From the NCBI GenBank assembly GCA_029762575.1, contig JARVGL010000010.1:1-33427 (forward strand): 33,427 nt of DNA, read 5' to 3'. Numbering within the stretch: the first letter of the stretch is position 1; each line of letters opens with the position of its first letter. The notes under the pieces are model-generated. The model was not told the DNA's origin. It ran no database searches and was given only the letters and a program-made list of their open reading frames with translations. Positions 18,526 through 28,004 of this stretch are shown piece after piece. The translations under genes and the position numbers were made by a program. The DNA comes from Thermoplasmatota archaeon (GTDB taxonomy: Archaea > Thermoplasmatota > E2 > DHVEG-1).

Positions 18526-19125
18526 ATGAAACATTTTATTACCTTTGAAGGAATTGACGGATCAGGAAAGACGACCGTCATGCACTTGGTCTATCAAGAG
18601 TTACTTAAAAAGGGCGTGAAGGTGCAAGTCACCTGTGAACCAACGGATACCTGGATGGGTGATTGTGTAAAAAAATGCATAAAAAATGATGTTGATCCTT
18701 TTGTTACAGCGTTTACCTTTATCGCTGACCGATTCCTTCATGTTAAAGAGATAAAAAAATGGCTTGATCAAGGATATCTTGTTCTCTGTGATAGATATGC
18801 TGAATCCACCTATGCCTATCAAGGAGCTCAACTACGTGATCACTTGGAAGATCCGATCCACTGGCTTCAAGATCTTTCAAAAGACCATATACTCATACCT
18901 GATCGGACCTTTCTTTTCGATATAGACCCAGATATTGCGATGAATCGTATCAAGCATAGAGATGAACTTATCTCATTTGAAAAAGCCTCATTTCTTACAA
19001 AGGTTCAGAAAAATTATCTAGAATTAGCAGTAAGTGATCATTTTCAGATACTTGATGCTACACAATCAATTGAAACGCTCACCCATATATGTGTTGAGGA
19101 TATCCTCTCCTCAGAATGTTGTTAG
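18526..19125 (+). CDS. tmk: Thymidylate kinase
   Basis: MKHFITFEGIDGSGKTT P-loop, CDRYAESTYAYQGA DRY motif. Confidence 0.97.
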   Translation: MKHFITFEGIDGSGKTTVMHLVYQELLKKGVKVQVTCEPTDTWMGDCVKKCIKNDVDPFVTAFTFIADRFLHVKEIKKWLDQGYLVLCDRYAESTYAYQGAQLRDHLEDPIHWLQDLSKDHILIPDRTFLFDIDPDIAMNRIKHRDELISFEKASFLTKVQKNYLELAVSDHFQILDATQSIETLTHICVEDILSSECC

Positions 19126-19901
19126 AAATATTCTTTTAATGATCTCTGATCGTCGTCATGTAGTAGTATCTTTCGTTCGATCTCCTGCCATTCGAGACCA
19201 TAATCCACAAGTAAATGTTTCACCATATCTGGGATACGTGGGGCACAAAGGATGCCTCGTACCTCTGCATGATCACTATCCCGTCGAATATCGTTTACAT
19301 ACATGCGAAGCTGATGAACTGAACTTATCGATGCAACACTTCTTTTTACCTCAATGATCACCGGTACATGCTTTTTATCATATCCAAAGAGATCTATCAT
19401 ACCGGATTTCACTTGTTTCTCCCGTTTTTGTATCCTTAATCCTTCTTCGATACAACTAGGGTCACTTACGATCTGGTCTACCACATCTGTTTCCATGCCA
19501 ACGATCCGTAAAACAGAAGTATCACGTAATTGAGCAATATATATCAAAAGAATAGTACGGAAACGAATCTTCATCTTCTCCGATGGATTCATATGTCGGG
19601 TAGAGACAACGAACAGTTCTTCTTCAGTATAAAACTTGGTTTTTGAGCCTGCAGGCTGCCAGTTTATAGGTTCACGCATCACCGGTTGATGTACAAGGAC
19701 GTTTCCATCTTGTTTTAGTAATATCATCCGTTGACCCCAGTCAAGAAAGGATGTAGCGCGTCCATCGTATTCGACCATGCAATCTCCTACAATATGAAGA
19801 ACGGTCTTTTCTGGTTTCTTCTGATGATGCTTCTTTATAAAGGATAACGCTTCCTCACCTTCCGGGTTTGTGATTATCTTTATCGCTCTTCTCACCACCA
19901 T
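19122..19901 (-). CDS. nucS: Endonuclease NucS/EndoMS with C-terminal PIP-box-like motif
   Basis: VGDCMVEYDGRATSFLDWGQRMILLKQDGNVLVHQPVMREPINWQPAGSKT and nuclease core GMIDLFGYDKKHVPVIIEVKR; C-terminus QRSLKEYF. Confidence 0.96.
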   Translation of the reverse strand: MVVRRAIKIITNPEGEEALSFIKKHHQKKPEKTVLHIVGDCMVEYDGRATSFLDWGQRMILLKQDGNVLVHQPVMREPINWQPAGSKTKFYTEEELFVVSTRHMNPSEKMKIRFRTILLIYIAQLRDTSVLRIVGMETDVVDQIVSDPSCIEEGLRIQKREKQVKSGMIDLFGYDKKHVPVIIEVKRSVASISSVHQLRMYVNDIRRDSDHAEVRGILCAPRIPDMVKHLLVDYGLEWQEIERKILLHDDDQRSLKEYF

Positions 19902-19931
19902 TATTTCTTAGATGGGATTTATACTGAAAGT

Positions 19932-20483
19932 TCAGATTTCTTTAGTGTTCTGAGACACTATTTGTTTAAGTATAGTATATGGATCGATGAGGCCATCTGG
20001 AGGTGTCTTATCAAACCAATTACCACCTTTATACAAAGATGATTGTATTGGTTCAGTATCATAAATCTCCAGATGAAGCATACTGTTTTTTCCCGTGGCG
20101 ACCAATTGTTGGATGTACTCTGGGCTTTTATTGGAGATCATCCTAGGATTAAGGACCTGACGTACATGACCTATCAGATCTCCAGCGTTGATCTGTTGAC
20201 CGATCTGTACTATTGGTGGCCCTAGTTCAGCATACCGATAATAAAGACCAGAACATGCTTTGATGATCAGCTGATAGGTATCAAACCAATATGAGATGAT
20301 GGCGGGTGAAGTGAACAAAGAGCTGTTGACCACAACGCCTTTTTCAATAGCAAAGACTTTTGATCCTATTGGGGTATGGATATCTATCCCACAATGGATT
20401 CTATCACCACGATCCTCTAAAAAACCCCCCGGGGTTTTATCCGTAGGCAAAGATACGTTTTTCTTTTCCACGGGCCAGAACAT
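19932..20483 (-). CDS. LytM/M23-like domain protein, cytoplasmic, catalytic histidines apparently substituted
   Basis: HCGIDIHTPIGSKVFAIEKGVVV matches HxxxD region; YYRYAELG in place of YxxYAHLS; SMLHLEIYD in place of GPHLHFEI. Confidence 0.8.
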   Translation of the reverse strand: MFWPVEKKNVSLPTDKTPGGFLEDRGDRIHCGIDIHTPIGSKVFAIEKGVVVNSSLFTSPAIISYWFDTYQLIIKACSGLYYRYAELGPPIVQIGQQINAGDLIGHVRQVLNPRMISNKSPEYIQQLVATGKNSMLHLEIYDTEPIQSSLYKGGNWFDKTPPDGLIDPYTILKQIVSQNTKEI

Positions 20484-20487
20484 ATGG

Positions 20488-21570
20488 TCACCAATCCTCG
20501 ATAAGTTTCATTGCAAATCCTTTTATTTCATCAGAAGAGGGAGGTATTGGTTCCTTTTTAGAGATATAGCATGCGGCAACGAGATTTGCAAAAGCCAAAC
20601 GCTGCTCAAAGGAAAAATCCAGGAGTTCACCAATGATATTACCTGCATTCCATACATCTCCGGCACCTGTTGCCCGGTATACCTTGAGAAGAGGTACTGT
20701 GTCAACACAGACCTGCTTTGAGTTAGTAATGGAATAAGAACATCGTGCGGTATGAACATCAAGACGGGACCGTATCCTCTGATGAAGGATACGGCCTGCT
20801 TCATATATCTCATCGTTTGTTTCATATTGATTATGACCAGAATATTTTCGGATTTCATTTTCGTTCAAACTCATAATATCCACAATGTCCTTAGAAAACA
20901 CCGTGTCGAGGAAATCATCAATATCCATAGAGCGAGGGCTTGGGTCACCTGTATCGATATATGTTTTAACATCATGGTTCTTCGCATATTCAAACACATG
21001 GCTTGCCAGATATGTACCCTTCCTATTCATACTCCAATTCATCACACCAACAAGATGTGCCGATCGGATTAATTCCCAATCTTGAGTGTTTAGGTCATCA
21101 ACACCAAATGTTGTAACAGATCCAGGATCTTGGAGAAAGACATTTGAATGGTTCTTACCAAACTCCAAAGCAACGGTATATGCGTTCTTGCCATCTCCTT
21201 TCGCATGAGAGATATCTACACCATATGGTTTCAAGAAATATTCAATGAGATATATACCAAGTTTATCAGTCCTACAGATAAGATGGGAGTGTACTCCTAG
21301 CCTTGCTAACGCAAGAGCGGTGTTTGCAGCATTACCCCCTTGTGAAATAACCTGAGTTAGACCAGGGATATTTCCACCACCTTGCATAAAACGTGATTGA
21401 ATTGTTGACATACCTTCTTTGAAATCAGGAAATGAGACGATATGATCAATAAAGAAATCTGGGAGCAACACTACCTTATAGTCTTTTAGATCATTGGTAT
21501 CATAACGTTCAAAGCATTTGAGTCCTTCTTGTACTATCCTCTTTAGCATTGTCTCTAACGCACCATCCAT
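20488..21570 (-). CDS. PfkB/ribokinase-family carbohydrate kinase
   Basis: SQGGNAANTALALARLGVHSHLICRTDKLG and ATGAGDVWNAGNIIG (PfkB signature 2); VKTYIDTGDPSPR. Confidence 0.93.
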   Translation of the reverse strand: MDGALETMLKRIVQEGLKCFERYDTNDLKDYKVVLLPDFFIDHIVSFPDFKEGMSTIQSRFMQGGGNIPGLTQVISQGGNAANTALALARLGVHSHLICRTDKLGIYLIEYFLKPYGVDISHAKGDGKNAYTVALEFGKNHSNVFLQDPGSVTTFGVDDLNTQDWELIRSAHLVGVMNWSMNRKGTYLASHVFEYAKNHDVKTYIDTGDPSPRSMDIDDFLDTVFSKDIVDIMSLNENEIRKYSGHNQYETNDEIYEAGRILHQRIRSRLDVHTARCSYSITNSKQVCVDTVPLLKVYRATGAGDVWNAGNIIGELLDFSFEQRLAFANLVAACYISKKEPIPPSSDEIKGFAMKLIEDW

Positions 21571-21699
21571 CAAGTCATAGATATGATACTATAACAGCTT
21601 TTAGATTATCAATATTATCAATCAAACGCAAAACAATCTAAATCGGTTATTTTATTAACCATGACCTCTATTCTTCCTAGACTTTGAAGGTGGACGGGG

Positions 21700-22980
21700 A
21701 TGACTACACAAAATCATCAGATAGGTAGACAGATTTCAATTGCTCATTTTTCCTGGGAATTTCCCCCAGCTATCTGGGGTGGGTTAGGAACATTTGCTGC
21801 AGAACTTACAAAACAACAGATCGCTCAAGGTCACAATGTCACGGTCTTTGCGATAAATGATGGTAACTCTCTTTTACCAATGGAGATTCAAAACGGTATT
21901 ACCGTGTATAGGCCAAAGATGATTGATATCACACAACCACTTTCCATTGTGTCAAACAGTGATCTCCAATCGTGGGGGAAGCATCTTACATTCTTCTCCG
22001 ATGTCTTTTCATATAATTTTCTCTCTGCAAAAGTCCTAGTTGATAAGATCACCCAATCAAACAATGGAGATCATATCGATATGATCGAGGCACATGATTG
22101 GCTGGGGATATTTGGAGGTATGATGGCTAAAAAAGCGTTGAACATACCTCTCATCTTTCATGTTCATTCAACAGAACATGGCCGTTCCGTAGGAAATGGT
22201 TCCCCTACAATACAACATATTGAGAAAACAGGTGCAGAAGCCGCTGATGGTGTCATTACTGTCTCCTATGCGATGAAAGAAGAACTTGAACACCTTGGTT
22301 TTCCTAAAGAAAAGATCCGTGTATGTTGGAATGGGATAGACCCAGCTAAATATGATTCTTCAAAGATAAAAGAAGAACAACGACAAAGTCTGCGCGCTCG
22401 ATATGGTATTAAGCCAGATGAGATCTTCTTGTTTTTCATTGGTCGGTTGGTGACAGTCAAAGGCATCATGCAACTTATTGAGGCGATGCCTGAGATCCTT
22501 GGGCAATATCCTCATGTAAAACTTGTTGTGTTAGGGGTTGGTGATCTAGAGGATCAGATACGATCTCGGATAGCTGACTTAGGCATATCTGATCATGTCA
22601 TCCTTCGTATGGAATTCATCTCAGAAGAAGAGAGGATCCTTCATTATGCTGCTTCTGATGTTGTGGTGTTACCGTCGTTATATGAACCATTTGGGATCGT
22701 CTGTACTGAAGCAATGTCTATGGAAAAACCTGTTGTTGTCGGGGCTAGGGGCATCAATGGTATGAGAGAACAAATTGTTTCATCAGGAGAAAAGCAATGC
22801 GGTGTTCATATCAATCCTTTTGATTCTCTTGATATTGCCTGGGGTGTCAATTCTGTGTTATCTTCGCCTGAGAAATGGAAGACCATGGGTCAACAGGGCC
22901 GCAGAAGAGTATTTGAGTTATTCACCTGGGACCATGTAGCAAATCGTGCATTGGAGATCTACCAAGAATTTCTAAGATGA
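21700..22980 (+). CDS. GT4-family glycosyltransferase with glycogen-synthase-like N-terminus
   Basis: ISIAHFSWEFPPAIWGGLGTFAAELTKQ, HVHSTEHGRSVG, FIGRLVTVKGIMQLIEAMP, SLYEPFGIVCTEAMSMEKPVV. Confidence 0.93.
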   Translation: MTTQNHQIGRQISIAHFSWEFPPAIWGGLGTFAAELTKQQIAQGHNVTVFAINDGNSLLPMEIQNGITVYRPKMIDITQPLSIVSNSDLQSWGKHLTFFSDVFSYNFLSAKVLVDKITQSNNGDHIDMIEAHDWLGIFGGMMAKKALNIPLIFHVHSTEHGRSVGNGSPTIQHIEKTGAEAADGVITVSYAMKEELEHLGFPKEKIRVCWNGIDPAKYDSSKIKEEQRQSLRARYGIKPDEIFLFFIGRLVTVKGIMQLIEAMPEILGQYPHVKLVVLGVGDLEDQIRSRIADLGISDHVILRMEFISEEERILHYAASDVVVLPSLYEPFGIVCTEAMSMEKPVVVGARGINGMREQIVSSGEKQCGVHINPFDSLDIAWGVNSVLSSPEKWKTMGQQGRRRVFELFTWDHVANRALEIYQEFLR

Positions 22981-23005
22981 CCATATTTAAAATATTTGAT
23001 CAGGT

Positions 23006-23872
23006 TCATTTTTCTCGAAATAATACTTCAGCATGAGGATAAGCAAATTCCACATCTGAACTGGTACGTATCAGCTTATATATCTCCCTTCTGATATCTG
23101 TAGATATCTGATTTCTACTTGTGGCAATCGTATGATATCGTACGGTGACATCGATCCCTGAATCCTTGAATTGAAGACGGGTATGTGGTGGTTTGTTACT
23201 ATATTGTTTTAAGAAATGTTTTTTCAAAGGTTCAAGAATGGTTTTTGCAGCTTTTATTACGAATCCCTCTGCTTTTTCTAGATTACTTTCATATGTTATC
23301 GATACTGTTACCTCGTCAAGTATCATATTGTCCTTGTGATTATAATTAATTATCTCTGTATCAAAGATGATAGAGGTTGGTAGCATAATTGTTCTATCGG
23401 ATTGTTCTTCGCCAAGGATGGTGCCTCCGATCTCATCAAGATAGATATGTGTCAATGAAATATCAGTGATATCTCCTTTTACGTTATCGATTTCGATCCT
23501 ATCACCTATATGAAATGGTCGTTTGGTGATGATGATGACCCAAGCAACGACACCAGATATTGGCTTCTGCAACGCCCAACCAAGGGCAACGGTGAGAAGC
23601 CCTGCGATGAAACCAATATCTTCCCAATGACCATAATATGACGATATCGAGAAGATAAGGATGAGCAATATAAAAGAATACTTCAGAAGATCTAGGAAAA
23701 CGGTTGTTGTTGAAATATCCTTCTTCGTTTTAGCTTTTTTTAATAGACTGCGTTTAATGACTCTAAAGATGATAGCAAACACGGTCAATATGATGATGAT
23801 GTTGATGATGGATCTAATGATATCAGCATATTGCAAAAGAAAAGTATAGATTCCATCTACAGTTATTTCCAT
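23006..23872 (-). CDS. MscS-family mechanosensitive ion channel
   Basis: N-terminal TM helices then GLLTVALGWALQKPISGVVAWVIIITKRPFHIGDRIEID pore/beta-domain signature. Confidence 0.93.
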   Translation of the reverse strand: MEITVDGIYTFLLQYADIIRSIINIIIILTVFAIIFRVIKRSLLKKAKTKKDISTTTVFLDLLKYSFILLILIFSISSYYGHWEDIGFIAGLLTVALGWALQKPISGVVAWVIIITKRPFHIGDRIEIDNVKGDITDISLTHIYLDEIGGTILGEEQSDRTIMLPTSIIFDTEIINYNHKDNMILDEVTVSITYESNLEKAEGFVIKAAKTILEPLKKHFLKQYSNKPPHTRLQFKDSGIDVTVRYHTIATSRNQISTDIRREIYKLIRTSSDVEFAYPHAEVLFREK

Positions 23873-23949
23873 GATCAAGATAGGAAACTATTTGGTGCTT
23901 AAAAGTTTGTCTTTTTACTGGTTTCGTCCTTTGCTTAAGGTCTGTTCTG

Positions 23950-24045
23950 TTATTTCTTTTTTCCTTTTTTACCCATGAACTCGAAAACACGTTTATGGAT
24001 CTCTTGAATGCGCCGGTTCTTATGATCTTCGAATGGTTCGCTCAT
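23950..24045 (-). CDS. Candidate 31-aa small basic protein (MSEPFEDHKNRRIQEIHKRVFEFMGKKGKKK)
   Basis: Manual ORF with ATG at 24045 and TAA ending at 23950; TATA-like actatatac about 20-25 nt upstream; strongly charged helix-like sequence. Confidence 0.45.
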   Translation of the reverse strand: MSEPFEDHKNRRIQEIHKRVFEFMGKKGKKK

Positions 24046-24223
24046 GAAACACCACTTTGTATATAGTATAATAATATTAATATTATAATAATATTGTCAT
24101 TAAAAAATCCATCGGTAATTGATAGTGTCAACATCAGTTGATACAATAGTAAAAGAAATACTATACCGCTAAGGGATTATTCATTTGATGATATCATCCC
24201 TATTATATGGTTATCTAGATATC

Positions 24224-24514
24224 TTATTTTGTTGAAAGACGTATCTCTATGGAGGAAACGTTATGTGTCCGTCCTTCATCGTTTGTAACACTTTCTGTTC
24301 CAATAATGATCTCCTTGACATTAGCATCGGTGACAAAACGGTTCCGTACGATCTCAGCGGTATCAACAGCTCTGCTGATTGCTCGGCCCCTGGCCTTAAT
24401 GACAACTTCACTAGTATTATCCCTTTTAAATTCGGTGACTACGGCAAGTACATAGCTCATTGGTGGCTTGTTTCCAATAAAAATAACGTTTTCATCTGTT
24501 TCTTCCTTGGGCAT
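24224..24514 (-). CDS. alba: DNA/RNA-binding protein Alba
   Basis: [22 protein letters not shown]...[24 protein letters not shown]. Confidence 0.96.
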   Translation of the reverse strand: MPKEETDENVIFIGNKPPMSYVLAVVTEFKRDNTSEVVIKARGRAISRAVDTAEIVRNRFVTDANVKEIIIGTESVTNDEGRTHNVSSIEIRLSTK

Positions 24515-24657
24515 GGTTCTTCACCTTCTCAATACTGTATTATTGAACAACACCTATCCTTTATAAAAGAAGATATTTAAATCTTTTGTGTAAAATCCAT
24601 GCAACTGTCCTTTTTTTATAGGAAATTAGGTTTTTTATGTATGATCCAGTCATAAGA

Positions 24658-25281
24658 CTACGGAAAAAGATGGATGAGATCTTCTGGTCGAGAAACAAGA
24701 TACGATGGATCTATCTTTCGGAGTTTCTGTAGATCATGCCATCCCCAGCTGACCGCTACCGTATCCACTTTAGCTTTTTTTCCTTCAAGGATGTCTCCTA
24801 CCGTATCCCCAATGTAGAACACATTGTTGTGACCATTTTGCTCTATGATCATTTGTATCTTCTTTACTTTGCTAGGCTCCTTCTCAGAGCCAATGATATT
24901 TTTAAACATTGTCAACTGATGCAAAGAGAGGAATTGGTTTACGACATGAGACTCATTTGAAGTAATGATATATAATGAATTATTTGATGAAAGCGTTTTT
25001 AATACTTGCCTCATTCCAGGAAAAACCTGTAGCTTCTCCTGATTCAAAACCAGTTCATCCCTCATAAAATACATGATTCTCTTGATTTGTTCCCGTGACA
25101 TACCTTTCTCTAACATTTTTTCAAACATATTCCCATCAAAAAGGGACAGAAACACCTGTTTTGATCCAATCTCCTCAAAACCTTCTTGTTTACATGCTTG
25201 GATGAAATAGTCCATGAAAAGATCAAGAGAATCAACTATAACTCCATCGTAATCAAAAATCAATATCGACCCCATGAACAT
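24658..25281 (-). CDS. HAD-superfamily hydrolase (phosphoglycolate phosphatase-like)
   Basis: LIFDYDGVIVDSLDLFMDYF motif I, YIITSNE motif II, YIGDTVGDILEGKKA motif IV. Confidence 0.9.
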   Translation of the reverse strand: MFMGSILIFDYDGVIVDSLDLFMDYFIQACKQEGFEEIGSKQVFLSLFDGNMFEKMLEKGMSREQIKRIMYFMRDELVLNQEKLQVFPGMRQVLKTLSSNNSLYIITSNESHVVNQFLSLHQLTMFKNIIGSEKEPSKVKKIQMIIEQNGHNNVFYIGDTVGDILEGKKAKVDTVAVSWGWHDLQKLRKIDPSYLVSRPEDLIHLFP

Positions 25282-25447
25282 ATCAGGAAAATGATGAGAT
25301 TAATAATACTTTCGTCCCTAAAATACGCTCTGCTGATAACCCTTTTTTAGATAGTAGATTATCATTAATAATCAAGAATCAAAACTAACTTTCAACTACA
25401 AGAATGTTATAGTACTACTTCATCAATTCACTTGTACGGTGTCTCAT

Positions 25448-26077
25448 ATGATCGACGTATTTCTCTCAGTCTTTATACCGTTGCTGATTATTGTGAATCC
25501 TTCCTCAACATTAGCTCTTTTTTCAGCAATAACAAGTAAATGTTCAAAAGAAGAGAGAATGCAGACAGCTAAACGTACCGTCTTTTATGCTTCTCTTTTA
25601 CTTATCATCTTTGCAGTAGCTGGCTCAAGCATCCTTGAATATCTTGGTATCGATATCTTCTCACTTCGAATAGCTGGAGGAATACTCCTCTCATTTGTCG
25701 GTCTAGATATGGTTCGAAGAGGCGAACAATTTGGTGAAAGCACCCCTGAAAAAGGCCAACAGATCGATTATTCTCTCGTTCCCCTAGCCATGCCATCCCT
25801 TTCAGGACCTGGTGCTATAACAGTAATCATCATCAGTATGAGAACGCTCACGGTCAACTATTCGATATGGGTCTCACTGATCATTGCGATTCTTTCAATA
25901 GTCTTAACTCTCTTTATAACATATCTCATATTCTCTAGTTCAGGTATTATCATTAGACTTCTTGGAAATAAGGGAATGGATGCATTTACAAGAGTCATGG
26001 GGCTTCTCACTGTTGCAATCGCGGTACAATTCGCCCTTGCAGGTCTTGCTTCATGGATAGAAACCTTAGGATTCTGA
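25448..26077 (+). CDS. MarC-family integral membrane protein
   Basis: IVNPSSTLALFSAITS, LRIAGGILLSFVGLDM, PLAMPSLSGPGAITVII, multi-TM. Confidence 0.93.
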   Translation: MIDVFLSVFIPLLIIVNPSSTLALFSAITSKCSKEERMQTAKRTVFYASLLLIIFAVAGSSILEYLGIDIFSLRIAGGILLSFVGLDMVRRGEQFGESTPEKGQQIDYSLVPLAMPSLSGPGAITVIIISMRTLTVNYSIWVSLIIAILSIVLTLFITYLIFSSSGIIIRLLGNKGMDAFTRVMGLLTVAIAVQFALAGLASWIETLGF

Positions 26078-26241
26078 TATGAGCTCACAGCGGTATTGAA
26101 TTGGTGAGATCACAGGCATACTGTATGAAAGACAATAATGATAAAATAATAATATTTCCCCTCAAAAAATCTTTGTTAAAACATCAGATAAATACGTATT
26201 CTTAGAGAATGATTATAGTTTTCCAATTTTTTTAACAAGTT

Positions 26242-26823
26242 CTAATAGCGATATCCTTGACTTTCTATCTCATCAACTTCAACACCAAGACCCAATGCTA
26301 TCCTATTGACGAAATTAAAATAACTACTGATCAGCACCACCTCTAGTATATCTTTATCCTTAAAACCATTCTTTTTTAACCGATCTACATCTTCATAGTT
26401 AACATTTTTTGGGTACTTGGTCAGTTTAACTGCAAATTCAACTAACGCTTTCTGGGGGTCACTGAGAAGATCTGATGCTTCTTTTTTCAATAACACATCC
26501 TCAATCTTTTTCTCATCCTTCCAATAAAAACGTAATGCATCTGTATGATGTCGTATACAATATTCGCAGTGATTGATAGATGATACAATGACTGCAATGA
26601 GTTCTTTATCTTCACGTTTCAGATCAGATTTATTGAACATTAATGAAAGATAGAGATCTAAATGGTTTTTCATAGCGGTTGGATGAAGGCTGTGAACTTT
26701 GAGGATATTGGAAATGTTACCTCTTTTCTGCACCAGCGTTTGGTATATCTCTTTTAGTTCATCTTTTGCATCTTGCTCATCGATAATAGAGATATATGTC
26801 ATCTGTCTCACTAACTCTAACAT
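26242..26823 (-). CDS. AhpD-like / carboxymuconolactone decarboxylase family peroxidase-related protein
   Basis: ELIAVIVSSINHCEYCIRHHTDALRFYW: CxxC with downstream His typical of this group. Confidence 0.9.
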   Translation of the reverse strand: MLELVRQMTYISIIDEQDAKDELKEIYQTLVQKRGNISNILKVHSLHPTAMKNHLDLYLSLMFNKSDLKREDKELIAVIVSSINHCEYCIRHHTDALRFYWKDEKKIEDVLLKKEASDLLSDPQKALVEFAVKLTKYPKNVNYEDVDRLKKNGFKDKDILEVVLISSYFNFVNRIALGLGVEVDEIESQGYRY

Positions 26824-26825
26824 TC

Positions 26826-28004
26826 TTATTGTTTTTCTGTTGATTCTGTAAGTAGTGTCACATTGCTTTTCGTGAAAAAACCATCGAAATCACCATATCG
26901 ATGGATATACTCATTTACTAGAAGAGTATTATCTGAAGGAACGGTAAATGTTTGTTTCAAACCCTCCTCAGGTGAGCCAACAAGATCAATGAGAAAACCC
27001 GTTCCCCTTTGTTTTAACAAGCTAAAAGTATCTTCAATATGGTCTGTTTGAAAGGCAAGATGATGGGTGCGAGGACCATAGTTATAGATAAATTTCTCTG
27101 TTGGTCCAGATTCCTGCAAAGAGATAAATGGTGTCACACCTGAAGTGAACACCATCGCAAAATCCTTATCTGATAATCGGGCAACGTTTGTAATAGAATT
27201 GAACATTTTCACATAGATGGCAAAATCAAAAGTATAGTTTGTTAGCTCCATGAATTCAATTATTGCTTGGTCCCTATGTTCTGCTTTGACTCTTGTTGCT
27301 GCGTGATCTATATAATTAATGTTCTTTTTGAATGGTTCTATAGGTTGCTTTAAGACATCATGAAATCTATTTGCTTTATCCGACATATAGGTTCTTTGTC
27401 TTGTATGCCATTGAATAAAACCAATGGAATTACCCGTATACATTGATGGTTGAGTTTGAATAAAGGAAAAACCATCGTTATGTTCAATTTCTTGTGAAAG
27501 GAATGATACTCCTCGATTCCTTTGGATATCCACATATTTACCTATGTCGTTTGTCTCATAGACATAGGTCTCAAGTCGAGTATTTGGTAGATGCATTGAT
27601 TTAGGATGCTGATTGAATACGGCAAATGGGTTTTTCTCTTTAGGATCTATTCTTTGTTGTATCAGGATATCTGCTGAATCCTTTTGGCCTAGAACACAGA
27701 CCTTCTTGTCTTGTGTTTGAAACGATTCCTTGTAAGAGACCCCGGTGTTTTGTAGTAATTCTTGTATCGCATTTGTCCAATGACGCGTTTCCGTATTGAT
27801 GACAACACATTGTAACCCACCAACAAGTCCTTGCAGACCAACGATCTTTCGATCTTGTAAGATCCTATGAGCCTCTTTACGAAGATACGTATCACTATTA
27901 CTAAAATCATAAAGATGTTTCTTATGTGCATGACAATTAGGGCAATTCAAACCTCCTTCATTATCATGAACACTCATACATTTTGAACAAATCACTTTAG
28001 TCAT
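26826..28004 (-). CDS. 4-hydroxyphenylpyruvate dioxygenase-like (VOC superfamily) protein with N-terminal zinc ribbon
   Basis: N-terminus MTKVICSKCMSVHDNEGGLNCPNCHAHKK (CxxC...CxxC); C-terminal half INYIDHAATRV, GPRTHHLAFQTDHI, LLVNEYIHRYGDFDGFF aligning with HPPD metal-ligand blocks (His, His, Glu). Confidence 0.8.
   Translation of the reverse strand: MTKVICSKCMSVHDNEGGLNCPNCHAHKKHLYDFSNSDTYLRKEAHRILQDRKIVGLQGLVGGLQCVVINTETRHWTNAIQELLQNTGVSYKESFQTQDKKVCVLGQKDSADILIQQRIDPKEKNPFAVFNQHPKSMHLPNTRLETYVYETNDIGKYVDIQRNRGVSFLSQEIEHNDGFSFIQTQPSMYTGNSIGFIQWHTRQRTYMSDKANRFHDVLKQPIEPFKKNINYIDHAATRVKAEHRDQAIIEFMELTNYTFDFAIYVKMFNSITNVARLSDKDFAMVFTSGVTPFISLQESGPTEKFIYNYGPRTHHLAFQTDHIEDTFSLLKQRGTGFLIDLVGSPEEGLKQTFTVPSDNTLLVNEYIHRYGDFDGFFTKSNVTLLTESTEKQ

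Noticed and set aside
24046-24137. 30-aa minus-strand frame MLTLSITDGFFNDNIIIILILLYYIQSGVS whose stop overlaps the 31-aa ORF start (ATGA)
   Set aside because: The hydrophobic run comes from an ATAATATTA-rich AT tract that more likely is promoter DNA; no independent coding support.
24186-24197. GATGATATCATC palindrome and nearby AT palindromes
   Set aside because: GATATC/GATGAT words are very common throughout this sequence, so a short dyad of this kind is expected by chance.
25295-25350. ATGATGA ... CTGA arrangement resembling box C/D sRNA
   Set aside because: No internal D'/C' pair or terminal stem is visible, and the segment sits in a normal divergent promoter region.
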